A DNA stretch of 64,000 nucleotides from Mastigamoeba balamuthi (GCA_902651635.1 CACRSC010001923.1:129072-193071); one strand, 5' to 3'; numbered from the stretch's first letter, positions 1 to 11,554 are shown. Notes: generated from the letters alone by a model not told the origin. Made by a program: numbers and translations.

Positions 1-1019
1 GCTGGCCACGCTGTCCTCGATGCTGACGATCGGGTGGTAGAAGCGGCTGCGCTGCTTCTCGCTCGCGCTGCCCTCTGGATGCCCGTGCACCGCAGCAGCA
101 GCGGCAGAGAGCGGCGTAGCTGGCGCCGACAGCGCCGCGCGGTCATCGGGCGGCGACAGCGGAGCCTCCGGTGTCCAGTTGTGCAGCTGCTCGCGGACCC
201 AGCGGGCGACAGCCTTCCTGGCGGAGGGGGAGGCGGCGCCTCTGAGCCACTTGGAGAGCGCCGGCTGGTCGACGCCGTACTGCTCGCTGAACTCGCGCTG
301 CGTGCGCCCCCACCTCTCCCGGTACGCCGCCCGCAGCCCCGCCTCGTCCTCCCCGCCTTCCTCGCCCTCGGCAGTGCCGCCCGCAGAGGCTGCAGCGGCG
401 GCAGAGGAGGCGGAGCACACGGGGCTGTGCGCGGGCGTCTCGGCCGCCGCGAGGCCGTGCGACGCCGCGAAGAGGGCCGCGTCGTAGGCGGCGACTGCTC
501 CGCGGCTGCCGGGGCCACTGCAGCGGCCCCTGAGGCTCGCGGCGACCGCGCGGACCTCGCGGACAGCGGGCTCGGCCGAGACGAGCGTGAGGGGCGCCCA
601 GGGCAGCTCGGTTGCCGCGCAGGTGGCCGCGACGCAGAGCAGCACCCCCGCAGCCCCGCGCGCCCCGCTCTCGCTGCGCACCGCGCTGGCCCCCGGGTAC
701 GCAGCCAGCAGCTCCCCCACGGCGCCCCGGGGGCCTCGCGGGCGAAGCAGACGACGACGTGCGTGCGCCGCTGGGCCGCAGGCGCGCAGGCGGCGAATTT
801 CGGTGCCCCGAGTCAATTGAATGACGTGTAACGCGTCTGGGGGCCCGGGGAGCGCACGGGGCAGAGGGGGAGCGGGTGGCGGAGGAGGATGTCGAGGGCA
901 GCGGGGGCTGTGTCTGCGTCGAGGAGGAGCAGCTCGTGAGAGGGCCGCTCGGCCGCGTCCACGCGGGACAGCGAGCAGCTCAGCGCTGCCAGCGCCTCCG
1001 TGGGGTTCTGGGCGCTCAT
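1..1019 (-). CDS. NYN/PIN-type nuclease domain plus HTH protein (3' end outside window)
   Basis: Exon 1 (1019-858) encodes an N-terminal segment with the core strand HELLLLDADTAPAALD, typical of the first acidic strand of NYN/PIN RNase domains. A GTGCGC...CCCAG intron (857-771) joins in phase 0 to THVVVCFAREAPGAP, the expected second strand. Around position 720, in a G/C-rich run, the good frame shifts by one base and continues as VGELLAAYPGASAV, then a strand/helix block ending near LTLVSAEPAV. Further on, after a low-complexity Ala/Glu stretch, lies a helix-turn-helix-like segment (REFSEQYGVDQPALSKWLRG). The protein runs off the left edge. The start is the only Met in the first exon. The role is probably RNA binding or cleavage, inferred from fold pattern only. 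The frame break is either one missing base in the assembly or a real mutation. Confidence 0.6.
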
Positions 1020-1769
1020 GGCGAACGAGGGTGTGCGCTGCGGCGGGCTTGCGAGTGTCTGGTGCGGTGGCTGAGACGCGGAGGCAACTCCGGAACTGAG
1101 ACGCGTCTCTCAGCGTAAAGTGATACAAAATATCAAGATTTATCTTGTAATATCTACGGCATCTGTGTGGGTTCAGGGAACTGCCACTTGTCATGATTTT
1201 GTCAGAGCGTGAAACTCCGGCATGTTTGCATTGAGGAAAGACGCATTTCTTCTGGCACGTCGCTTTCATTTGTAGGCCTTGCACACCTCAACTCTCTCTG
1301 AAAAAGTCCCATTTCAGATTTGAGTATTTACCGTAACTCACTCGACTTACTCACCCGGCCTAAGGCGAGTAAACTCAGGCAGGCGAGTGAGGTGAGTGTG
1401 ATAAATGTTTTGCTCTGCTTTTACGTAGCTGTGCTGAGCTTTGGTGGACTTGGATCAAGAGGCCAAGTCCCAGGTACGATAAGACCTTGCCGTCAGACCA
1501 CTCACTGATCACTCATGAACATAAACGACAATGCCCCGATGCTTGCTAACCAGCACAATGCACAGCGAGTCAGCTACCAGCAGCGGTACCACCTGTACCA
1601 CTAGCAGACAAAGGGGGGCCTACATAAGATCCAGTCACAATTCACAGTCACAGTATCATTGACTAGTAGCTTCTTCTGATTATCGTGTTAGCCATCCTTT
1701 GTGTGATGTCTTCTTCTGGTATGGCGCGTGGCCTGGCGTTCCTAGGGCTTAGAATTATATGCCTTGATG
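1020..1769. other. Intergenic, no gene seen
   Basis: No convincing coding frame. At about 1334-1398 there is a cluster of ACTCACTCG-like words and their reverse complement (CGAGTGAG). Composition is less GC-rich than the flanking genes. It separates the 5' end of the NYN/HTH gene from the 3' end of protease gene A. Confidence 0.5.
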
Positions 1770-4749
1770 TCAATGCGAAATGAATGCAAGAACAGCAGCA
1801 CAGAGCACAGCGCCCAGAGACCAGCTGCGAGCGCTTGCAGCACTAGCCGCGGCAACGGTACTCCTCACGCTGCTGTGCACATGCTGCGAGCTGTGCCTCT
1901 CGGAGCTTGACGACGAGGAAGCGCCAGCGGCAATCGGAGCAGGAGAGCAGTCGCCGCCATCCCACGAGCAGCTCGACGTGTTGCACTCTGCCATTCAGAA
2001 GTGAGCAGCTGGCAAGCGATGCGCATTGAGGAGTGAAATGCTCACCAGTGTCGCAGGCGCCGTCGTGGATCCAGCTCTTGAGGCAGAGGGGCGCGCAGCC
2101 CTCGAGGGACTGGCAGTCGGGGGCGTCAAAGCCGCAGGCGCTGTTCATGCACGCGGGGTCGCAGACGCCGTTGTGCCTGTGGACCACAGGGAAGCACCCC
2201 GGCGCACACTGCGGCGACGTCTTGAGGTCGAAGCAGTCGCCCCCCTCAAACCCGCACGACGCCTGCGGGAAGGGTGCCATGAGCCAATCGCAACCCCACG
2301 GCGGGAGGGGGAGCAGATGGTACTCACAGAGGTGGCGCACTCGGGCTGGCAGAAGCCGTCGCCAGACCACTTCTTGAGGCACAGGCCGTCGTTGCACGTA
2401 CTCCTCCTGCAGTCGCCGTTGTCCCACTTGCAGGCGCTGTTCCAGCAGGCCTCGTCGCACTCACCGTTGCCCACCTGGGAGCTGTTGCAGCCAACCGAGC
2501 AGAAGTGCCCCCCGACGAGCCCCTTGCACATCCCCCCGTCCCAGTTGCATTGCGCCTGCACACAAGTGCGTTCAGACAAAGAGCCATGCGATGTGCAGGA
2601 GGGCAGGGAGCGCACGTTGTAGCAGGCCGAGTCGCACTGGCTGTTGTTGATCATGGAGAGGCTGCACCTGGGCGCACAGAACAGGCAGTCGCCACCGTCG
2701 TGCAGGCACTCGCTCTGTCGGAACAACCGCTTGTAAGTGGAGGCCTGCAATGAGGGGCACAGGGCTGCCTGCGACGCACGGTGTTGTAGCGCTTGTTGCA
2801 CTGGCCGTTGCCCAGGGCCGCCAGGGGCGCGTGGCAGTGCGCATACTTGGAGCAGTCGCCGCCGTCGTACTTGCACGCGGCGACGTTGCACGCGGGGTCG
2901 CACACGCCGTTGTGGAGGTCGTGGTTGTGGCAGAAGAGCGCGCACGTGTCGTTGAACTCGTCGCAGTCGCCGTCGTCGAAGCTGCAGTTGTGCTGCACGG
3001 CCAGAGAGTGAGACCCTGGCGCTGCTTGGGTTGGCTGCGCGCACGTTGTAGCACTCGGGGTTGCAGACGTTGTTGCCGACCATGTTCGGGGCGCACTTGG
3101 GAGAGCAGAACTCCGAGAGGCAGTCGTTGCCGTCGAACGAGCACCGCGGCTGCAATTGCATCGCAGAGGTCAGTTGACGGCTGCAAGAGGGGGCGGTCGA
3201 TTGGCGCACGGTGAGGCAGGCGGGATCGCAGTGGGTGTTGTTGACCATCGACAGGACGCAGCGCTCGGCGCAGACGCCCCTGCAGATGTTGTTGTCGAGC
3301 CCGCAGTCGTCGGTGGCGCACTGGGGGTCGCAGACGCTGTTGGCCAGCATCGCCGCGGTGCAGCCGGCGCTGCAGCTGTGGTTGCTGCAGTCGCCGCCGT
3401 CCCACCTGCACGCCTCCGTGTAGCACAGGATGTTGCAGTACCCGTTCCCGATTTGCCTGGCGAAATCAATTGTTAAAATGCGTGAAATCCGGACTGGAAA
3501 CTGAAAAAAATAACAGAGGGCAACGCACTGCTGGGGGCAGTTGCAGACGTTGTCGCCCCTGTCGACGGCGGCCATGGTACTGTCGATCCACTGGCGGAAC
3601 TCGCTGACGCGCGTGTAGGCGCCGGGCAGCTGGGGCCGTGCGCATCCGGGGCCGTAGCTCGTGATGCCCACCTGCACGTAAGTGCCGTCCTCGGCGACGT
3701 GCAGCAGAGGGCCACCGCTGTCGCCCTGGCACGTGTCGCGGCCGCCCTCGTTGAACCCCGTGCACAGAGCTATGCCAGGGAAACACGTGAGAACGCTGCG
3801 TAACGATGTGCGTAGGGCTGGATGAGCGGGTCGGTCGCACTCGACTCGGCAAGGGCCGTGTCGTTGCCCAGCCTGCGGCAGTCGGCGCGCGAGACGATGG
3901 GCATCTTGGTCTCCATCAGGGTCGCGGACGGCACGCCCGACTCGTACATGGTGCCCCAACCGATACCCCACACCTTGGTCCCCGCCCTGCAGCCGCGCAG
4001 GCACAGGCGCAGCAAGTTCCAACCGTTAGCGAAAATGCACTGAACGTTCTCCTCAGCCCCAACACAAGACAGAAATGAACACGAGGGGGCGCGGCAGGCG
4101 CACGGCAGGTCGAGGTAGCCGGTCGGCGCGATGCGGCCGAAGCGCACGCCAGTGACGGGGCGGTCGATCTTGAGCAGCGCGACGTCATCTGGCGGGAAAA
4201 AGCAATAGGGGGGTTTTTTTTTGTTTTTCTGAGCTTTCCTGACGGCTTCCGCTTCGGAAAGGGACACGCACTGTGCATGAGGTCCAGGTCAAAGTCCGGG
4301 TGCGTGATGGCCCGGACGATCGCCCTGCGCTGCCCCGTCGACGCGTCGAGGGGCGTCAGCGTGCCGGTGGCCACCGTGAAGCTCGGGGCGCAGCCGTGGG
4401 TCAGCGAGTCGTAGCCGCGGTCGACGCAGTGCGCGGCCGTCAGCACCCAAGTGGGCGCGATCAGAGCCCCTCCACACGAGTTGATGGTCACCCCGCTGAT
4501 GGGAGACGTCCGCATGAGAGCTGGCGGTGGCGGGGAGGACGAGCGAGGACGTGAGGGCCGTCTTCAGCAAAGCAGAGAGGCTTTGGGGTGTGGGCCAGAG
4601 GAGATCGCACAGGTCATCCAGGGGAACTTGTCGACAGAGGTCACGGCGTTGCCATTGACGATGCGGGCAGAGGGGTTGGAGACGCGCGTGTCGATGGCCA
4701 GGGCCACCGCGACGCAGCAGGCGGTCAGGAGAGCCGCAGAGGTTCTCAT
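1770..4749 (-). CDS. Protease gene A: S1 trypsin domain fused to about 11 Notch (LNR) repeats
   Basis: Twelve exons fit in phase: 4749-4611, 4520-4272, 4188-4104, 3986-3841, 3769-3529, 3456-3210, 3149-3045, 2992-2780, 2714-2616, 2555-2328, 2262-2046 and 1987-1770, giving 728 aa. Exon 1 is a signal peptide followed by the activation-like sequence [11 protein letters not shown]. The S1 triad is complete: His in LTAAHC, Asp in NDVALLKI (made across an intron) and Ser in QGDSGGPL. Asp before the CQGDS motif (S1 residue 189) predicts cleavage after Arg/Lys. LNR modules of about 35 aa follow, with six Cys and Ca-binding Asp/Asn ([20 protein letters not shown] type). The tail is Ser-rich and ends in a hydrophobic stretch ([16 protein letters not shown]), suggesting GPI or membrane anchoring. 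A secreted, surface-attached protease whose LNR array may control activity (inference). Confidence 0.88.
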
Positions 4750-5289
4750 GCTGAGATAAAGAGGGAATAATAGAACTGAAGCGCCAAGGGGCTCGGGTCC
4801 CTTGGATTTTGTGAGTGTAGGGACGGGTGTGTGGTGTGGGTTCTGGTGCGGCACCCGATGTAACAGGCGAAGAGCGAGGGTGTTGGAAAATCAGTTTTGC
4901 CTCGACTGCCACACGCTCTTAACTGCCATGGTCGCTCCACCACCAGGCGCTCCCCGAACCGGCAGCGGAGCGTGGTATGAGGAAAGCCTTGGGGTTTTCG
5001 TTGGTGAGGATGGGCAGGCCCCTTGCGTTCTCGCGAGAGGACTGCTCCCGAGAGAAAGGAATTCATTTTTCACCCTTTGTTCTTTTCCATGAACCCTCTG
5101 AGGATCGAGTCCCAACGTCCATGCACCCATTTGAGCTCAACGGGGGGAATGAGAGCTGTGCGTTTCACTCGCGAGAGGGTTTTTTCAGTGCATGCTTCAC
5201 CCAAGAGTGGTCTGGGTGGTGTGGTCTTGAGTTGTTTGCCGTACGCCGCAGCCTCTGCTCGTATCATCAGTAACAGAGTATCCCCCTGT

Positions 5290-5760
5290 TGATGGGAGAA
5301 CGTACGTTGTAGCACTCCCGACGAGGGCTGGTGGGCTCTCGGAAGCGCAGCACTGCGGGAGGCAGTTCGTCCAAGCATCACGGCGTGGTCGGGCCTCCTG
5401 CATTGGGGTCGCGAGATTAATGGCATCTTGGTCTCCACCAGGGTCGCGGCTGGCACGCCGGCCTCGTAGAGGGAGCCCCAACCGACACCCCACACCTTGG
5501 TCCCGCCCTGGCCGTTCGGTGATAATTCTCTGAACTTCTTGGCAGAACAAGGTCAGAAAAAATTCACGGAGACACGCGGCAGGTCGAGGTAGCCGGTCGC
5601 CGCGATACACCCGAAGCGCACGCCCGGGATGGGAGGTCGGTCTGCAGCAGACGTCATCTGGGGGGAGTAATGTGCGTTTTCTTTTTGGCGATCAGTGCGA
5701 AAACCAATGGAGTACGGACTGTGTATGAGGTCCAGGGTGAGAGGTGCTACTTAAGTCGAA
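5290..5760 (-). pseudogene. Broken fragment of an LNR-protease gene
   Basis: Reading right to left, this contains the end of exon 2 (LMH-like), a degraded exon 3 (DDV then TGYLDLP, but the ALLKIDRP core is lost) and exon 4 (GVGWGSLYEAGVPAATLVETKMPLISR). It then jumps to a sequence like the end of an LNR exon (CYNVRS). Signal peptide, catalytic Ser exon and nearly all LNRs are absent. It sits between intact genes A and B and is most like them, so it is a dead partial duplicate of the A/B type. Confidence 0.8.
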
Positions 5761-5883
5761 GTCGTTTCCTGTCCCTAAAAGACACACCATTTGGGACGAC
5801 CGCCCTCCGTTTGGACCAGATGAGGGTTTCGGTTGTTTTCGTTTGTGCAGTGCTCACTCATCTGGTGTGAAGCCGAGTGAAGG

Positions 5884-8783
5884 TCACTGAGACAGGAATC
5901 CGCAGGCTACGGCCAAATACACAGCTGTTGTCATAGTGCTGGCTGCACCGACAACGAAGCTCTCAGAGCTGGCGACGCTGTGCCCACCAGTGCCGCGCGA
6001 TCCCTCCGAGGAAGCGGCACTGGGAATAACGGAGGGTGAGCAGTCACCGCCATCCCACGAGCAGCTCGATGTGTTGCACTCTGCAGGTCAGAAGTGAGTA
6101 GATGGCAAGCGATGCACATTGGGAGATGGAATGCGCACCAGTGTCGCAGGAGCCGTCGTGGATCCAGCTCTTGAGGCAGAGGGGAGCGCAGCCCTCGAGG
6201 GACTGGCAGTCAGGGGCGTCAAAGCCGCAGGCGCTGTTCATGCACGCGGGGTCGCAGACGCCGTTGTGCCTGTGGACCACAGGGAAGCACCCCGGCGCAC
6301 ACTGCGGCGACGTCTTGAGGTCGAAGCAGTCGCCCCCCTCAAACCCGCACGACGCCTGCGGGAACGGTGCGAAAATTTAGATGATGGCAATTACAGAAAT
6401 CAAACGAAAAGGGCGAAACGGGACTCACAGAGGTGGCGCACTCGGGCTGGCAGTAGCCGTCGCCAGACCACTTCTTGAGGCACAGACCATCGTTGCATGT
6501 CTGTTTCGCGCAGTCGTCGTTGTCCCAGTTGCAGGCTTTGGTGAAGCAGGCCTCCTCGCAGACGCCGTTGCCCACGTGGGAGCTGTTGCAGCCCGCCGAG
6601 CAGAAGTGCCCCCCGACGAGCCCCTTGCACATCCCCCCGTCCCAGTTGCATTGCGCCTGTGCCCACACGCGAGCTCAGATACGGCGGCTTAGTGGGAAAG
6701 CTGGGACAGACATTGTAGCAGGCGGGGTCGCATCGGCTGTTGTTGATCATGGAGAGGCTGCACCTGGGCGCACAGAACAGGCAGTCGCCCCCGTCGTGCA
6801 GGCACTCGCTCTGATACGGCAGAGAAGTTGACAATGTGAGTTAGGTAGGTGGCAAACACGAGCTTTCCGTGTTGCGCACTGTGTTGTAGAGCCTGTTGCA
6901 CTTGCCGTCGCCCAGGTCCTCGAGGGGCGCTTGGCAGCGAGCGTACTTGTCGCAGTCGCCGCCGTCGAAGTTGCACTGCTTGACGTTGCACGCGGGGTCG
7001 CACACGCCGTTGTGGATGTCGCCGCTGAGGCAGAAGAGGGCGCACGAGTTGTTGTACGCCGCGCAGTCGCCACCGTCGTAACTGCAGTTGTGCTGCGAGA
7101 GTGCACTTGACTTAAGAGGCATTCAATTTTGTTGCATGTATTCCGTACATTGTAGCATCCCGGGTCGCACTCACCGTTGCCGACGAGGGTCGGAGGGCAC
7201 TCGGGGTCACAGAATTGCGAGAGACAGTCGTTGCCGTCGAACGAACAATAACGCTGTGGGTTACATTTGTGAGTTGATTATTCTCGAGAGTTAATAATTA
7301 GCATACGTTGAGGCAGTAGGGATCGCAGACGCCGTTGTCGATCATGGATGAGAGGCAGAGCTCCGAACAGACGCCCCTACACTTGTTGTTGTCCAGTCCG
7401 CAGTCGTTTGTGATGCACTGGACGTCACAGACGTCGTTAACGAGCATATCAGCGGTGCAGCCAGCGCCGCAGGTGCGGTTAGTGCAGTCGCCGCCGTCCC
7501 ACTGGCACTCCTCCGAGTAGCACAGGATGTTGCAGTACCCGTTCCCGATTTGCCTGGCGAAATCAATTGTTTAAATGCGTGAAATCCGGGCTGGGAATGA
7601 AAAAAGAGGGCAACGCACTGCTTGGGGCAGCCGCAGACGTTGTCGCCCCTGTCGACGGCAGCCATGGTGCTGTCGATCCACTGGCGGAACTCGCTGACGC
7701 GCGTGTAGGCGCCGGGCAGCTGGGGCCGTGCGCAGCCGGGGCCGTAGCTCGTGATGCCCACCTGCACGTAAGTGCCGTCCTCGGCGACGTGCAGCAGAGG
7801 GCCACCGCTGTCGCCCTGGCACGTGTCGCGGCCGCCCTCGTTGAACCCCGTGCACAGCGCTGTGTCCCAGCAGGGGCCAGGGGAAATGAGTGAGAATGCT
7901 GTGTTTGGGCTCGAACTCGCTGCGGAAAATCGTTGAGGGCAGCGCACTCGACTCGAGCAGCTCTGTGAGGTTGCCCAGCCTGCGGCAGTCGGCGCGCGAG
8001 ACGATGGGCATCTTGGTCTCCATCAGGGTCGCGGACGGCACGCCCGACTCGGAGAGGGTGCCCCAGCCGATGCCCCACACCTTGGTCCCCGCCCTGCCAG
8101 TCACGGATGCCCGGCCGTTAGTGAAATTTCGCTGAACTTCTGTGCAGAAAAGGAAACAAAAAAACGCCGAGGCGCACGGCAGGTCCAGGTAGCCGGTCGT
8201 CGCGATACGCCCGAGGCGCACGCCAGTGATGGGGCGGTCGATCTTCAGCAGCGCGACGTCATCTGGCGGGGGTATTTGCAACGAATTTCGTTTCTCGGGT
8301 CGTTTTCAAAATTAAAGGGCAAAGGAGCGCGCACTGTGCATGAGGTTGAGGTCAAAGTCCGGGTGTGTGATGGCACGGACGACAGCCCGCCTGTGCCCCG
8401 TCGATGCGTTGCGGGGCGTCAGCGTGCCAGCGGCCACCAGGGAGCCCCGCGGGCAGCCGTGGGTCAGCGAGTCGTAGCCGCGGTCGACGCAGTGCGCGGC
8501 CGTCAGCACCCACGTGGGCGCGATCAGAGCCCCTCCGCACGAGTTGATGGTCACCCCGGAGACGGACGACGTCCGCAGGATGGCTGGAGGCAGTGCGTGG
8601 TGTGAGGGAGACGAGGAGGGACTGGGCACGTGGGTGTGGCGCACAGATCATCCAAGGGTACTTGTCGACAGAGGTCACGGCGTTGCCATTGACGATGCGG
8701 GCAGATGGGTCAGCAACGCGCACGTCGAAGGCGAGGGCCACTGCAACGCAGATGGACAGGAATGCGGTAGCCCTTGTTTTCAT
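5884..8783 (-). CDS. Protease gene B: S1 trypsin domain plus LNR repeats
   Basis: Start codon chosen at the Met opening a signal peptide ([20 protein letters not shown]), followed by [18 protein letters not shown]. Triad exons read [19 protein letters not shown] and QGDSGGPLL; residue 189 is Asp. The last trypsin exon ends [13 protein letters not shown] and joins across an intron to the first LNR ([20 protein letters not shown]). The remaining LNR exons match gene A in order. The last exon encodes [14 protein letters not shown], a Ser/Gly linker and a weakly hydrophobic end ([15 protein letters not shown]). Exons and introns near 6140-6360 are almost identical to gene A 2060-2280, so A and B diverged recently or exchange sequence. 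Same likely location and role as gene A. Confidence 0.87.
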
Positions 8784-9339
8784 AATGCCGAAGGCGTTAC
8801 GCTCGTCCCTTGTATTGTGTTGTGCGTTGTAATGAATGTGAGTACCTGGCACACAACAAGTATGAGTCACACAGACATGGCCAGGCGAGCAGATAATCTG
8901 ATAACCGAGTTTCGCTCCATTTCGGGATGGCGTATTGATGTCCCAATTCCGGCCATTGTTACCTCTCATACACCCAGAAGAACGCCGGTGGCTGAGAGGT
9001 ATGTGCTTGAGCACGTGCTGCACCCCACCTCCAGCCCTCTACCAGAACTGAAGAAATGCCAGAAACCGAAAAGGAATGTCCACAAAACGAATTATCCAGA
9101 GATTCACGCTGAGGTTTTCGTAGCCCACTCAGGCTGGTAAGAGAAAAATGCACAAATCCCCACAGTCTTCCCCCAGAGAATATCCCCATTTGGCGCTCGA
9201 CTGCAACTTCACGAAACGCGATCCTCTAAACAATCCGCTCATTGCTTCCTTGTTGCCCTTCACCTTTATTCAAGTCTGATCAATCACAGCTTGCCAGAAG
9301 CTGGTTCTCTGTCTGCTTGTCTCGCAGAAGCACTCTGCT
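8784..9339. other. Intergenic, no gene seen
   Basis: Lies between the 5' end of protease gene B (minus) and the degenerate kinase exon copy (plus). It must hold the promoter of gene B. No coding pattern or repeat of note. Confidence 0.4.
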
Positions 9340-9600
9340 CTCCAAGTTGCCCCAATGCCTCGTGTTGTTTTCGCCTGTGCCTCTACTGGGTGCCTGGTGT
9401 GGTGATCTCCATCAGGGGTGGCCTCCCTCTCGAGCTTATCCTCGATGCTGGCCACAGGCTGTACCTCACCAGGTTGATTTTCCATCAGGTTGATTGCGTT
9501 TCGTCCAACTGATAAAAAGGCCCCATTGGGGGCTATGACATACCTTTTCGATGCCCCTCGTCTCCTCAATTCCCACCTCATAAAATATCGTGGTTGCATA
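9340..9600 (+). pseudogene. Degenerate copy of the first exon of the neighbouring kinase gene
   Basis: The word MPRVVFACASTG, then in a shifted frame VVISIRGGLPLELILDAG, matches MASFVLVCATTGARVVIPS...LPLELIHAS at the start of the kinase gene about 600 bp downstream. Sequence similar to that gene's first intron follows (ATGCCCCTCGTCTCCTCAA against ATGCCTCTGCATTCTCTCC). The frame is broken and no kinase domain follows, so this looks like a local 5'-end duplication that has decayed. Confidence 0.6.
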
Positions 9601-9935
9601 GCGAATGTTAATCTGAATATCTATTTCAGATAGGATCCTGTGCGCTGCTTCTGAGCGTCTCAGGCTCGAGCCCGACCGTCGGCTCCCAACTGTTTGCCAG
9701 CTCTCGTGCACGTTGTGGAGCTTACCGCTCAGGTTCGTCGCCTGCGGCAGGAGAGGAGTGTCCCGTGCACCCAAAAGAGTCCCGATGTTCACTCTCTCGA
9801 CGAAACAATCCAAGTCCCTCAAGTGACTTCTCCTCGGCGGACGAATGACGTCGAAATGACTCGGCAAGAGGCTCACTCATCTCATCTTATCCCGCCCCCC
9901 CGCCTGTGCAGAAGCTCTTGTTGCTTCTCGTCGTG

Positions 9936-9953
9936 ACTCTCTCTCTCTCTCTC
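9936..9953. repeat. CT dinucleotide run in the 5' UTR of the kinase gene
   Basis: A pure CT repeat of about nine units ends a few bases before the ATG of the kinase gene. Pyrimidine tracts of this kind may be promoter or initiator elements; no function is claimed. Confidence 0.6.
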
Positions 9954-9966
9954 CACCATCAATCCG

Positions 9967-11554
9967 ATGGCCAGTTTTGTTCTCGTCTGCGCCACCACCG
10001 GTGCCCGCGTGGTGATCCCCAGCACGAGTGACCTCCCCCTCGAGCTCATCCACGCCTCCGACCGCAGTCCGCACCGCACACCGGCGCCCATGCCTCTGCA
10101 TTCTCTCCCACCGCATCTCAACGGCCGCCCCGCACGTACTGGCACGCACAGAGTGCACGCTGCAGGTGGACCAGGCGAGCAGCGACACGCTCGTGCTGAG
10201 CTCTGAGACAGAGCGGGAGATGCCCCACGTCGTCGTCAGGGCCGCCGAGAAGCTCGCCATGTCGCTGGGCTTCACGCGCCTGCGCCTCGAGGGCTGTGCG
10301 GCCCCACGGAGCCAAGAGACCATCTCGCTCACGAGACCACTCGCCTTCTCAACCCTCGCAGGCCCGGGGCCGCAGAGCGTGCGGGTGCTGGCGTCGTGGC
10401 TCGAGGCGCCGCGGGACTGGACCGACGCGCAGTGGGTCGGGCAGCTCGTGGGGGCGCCGCTCGTGTCGGTGGCCCCCGACCCCACGCCGCTGAGCGGGGG
10501 CCTCTCCGGGCAGCTCTCGCGCTTCGTGGCACGCACGGCGCAGGGCCGCGAGGTCCGCCTGGTCCTCAAGACCGGCCGCGCCGACTACGAGCAGCAGCAG
10601 CGCGCCCTGGGGCTCAGCCGCGAGGCCCTGTTCCTGCGCGCGTGCGCCGTGTCGCTGTCGGGCGTCGTGCCCGAGGTCCACTACGCGTGGGCCGCCCCCG
10701 AGCCCGGCGCCCAGCGCGCGGTGCTGATGGAGGACCTGCGCGCCGCGGGCTACGTGCAGATGGGCGAGCTCTTCGGCGGCGGCAGCCCCCACAACTGGGG
10801 CGAGGGCCCCAGGGCCTCGGAGGCCCTCTACGCGTCGGCCGGCGGCTGCGTCGACGTGCGCGCGCTGACCGTCGCGGCGTACCGTGCGGCCGCGCAGCTG
10901 CACGCGCCGTACTGGGGCTGCAGGGGCCTGCCCGAGGCGCTGTGGCTGCGGGGGTCCGAGTGGGCCCGCGGCCGCGGCAGGGAGTCGTGGGAGGCCGCGC
11001 AGGCGATGGGCCGCGAGTGCTGGCAGCGCGGCAGGGGCTGCCCGGGCGTGCGCTGGTCGCCGCTGCTGCTGGCGTGCATGGACGCCTCGTTCTCGCGGGC
11101 GTCGTGGGAGGCCTTCCGCGGCGCCGACCGCCGGGCGTGGACGCTCGTCCACGGCGACTTCCACCCCGCCAACGCGATGGTGCGGCCCAGGCCCGGCGCG
11201 CCCTGCGACCCGGAGGTGCGCTTCATCGACTTCGAGGTCGTCGGCGTCGGCAGCGGCCCGCAGGACCTCGGCCAGTTCGCCATCTCGCACACGGAGCCCG
11301 CGGTGCGGCGGGCGGTCGAGGCCGAGGCGGTCAGGGCGTACCACAGGGCGCTGGCGGACGCAGGAGTGGCGGTGGCCTTTGAGGAGTGCTGGGACGAGTA
11401 CAGGAGCGGGGGCGCCAGGCGCTGGGTGTGGCTGCTGGCGTATCTCTCGGCGACGTGCCCCACGAGGGTGGTGCAGTTCTTCCAGGACCAGCTCAGCGCG
11501 TTCCTTGTCGACCACGCGATCACGCCCGAGACCATCGGGATGCCTGCTGTCTGA
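9967..11554 (+). CDS. APH/CHK-family kinase-like protein with a unique N-terminal domain
   Basis: Three exons (9967-10066, 10152-10295, 10362-11554) join in phase to 478 aa. The first two encode an approximately 80-residue domain (SFVLVCATTGARVVIPS ... VDQASSDTLVLSSETERE) that I do not recognise. Exon 3 is a small-molecule kinase fold of the aminoglycoside phosphotransferase / choline-kinase-like / DUF1679 group. It has a Gly/Ser-rich start (PLSGGLSGQLSRF), an ATP-lysine candidate in VRLVLKTGRADYE, the hinge ERAVLMEDLRA-like segment, the catalytic loop HGDFHPANAM and the metal motif IDFEVVGVG. The substrate is unknown. Plus-strand orientation breaks the otherwise all-minus protease array. The exon 1 start is supported by the degenerate second copy upstream. 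Confidence 0.8.

Noticed and set aside
1320-1508. Small plus-strand frame of 62 codons
   Set aside because: No homology hint, no spliceable neighbours, and it lies in a repeat-word region.
1780-2004. Plus-strand hydrophobic frame resembling a membrane peptide
   Set aside because: It is the exact complement of the Ser-rich tail and anchor exon of gene A.
1843-2460. Alternative minus frames through the LNR exons (Arg/Leu-rich readings)
   Set aside because: Shadows of the Cys-rich LNR frame, present because LNR codons are GC-rich. They lack the CxxxC and DGGDC pattern.
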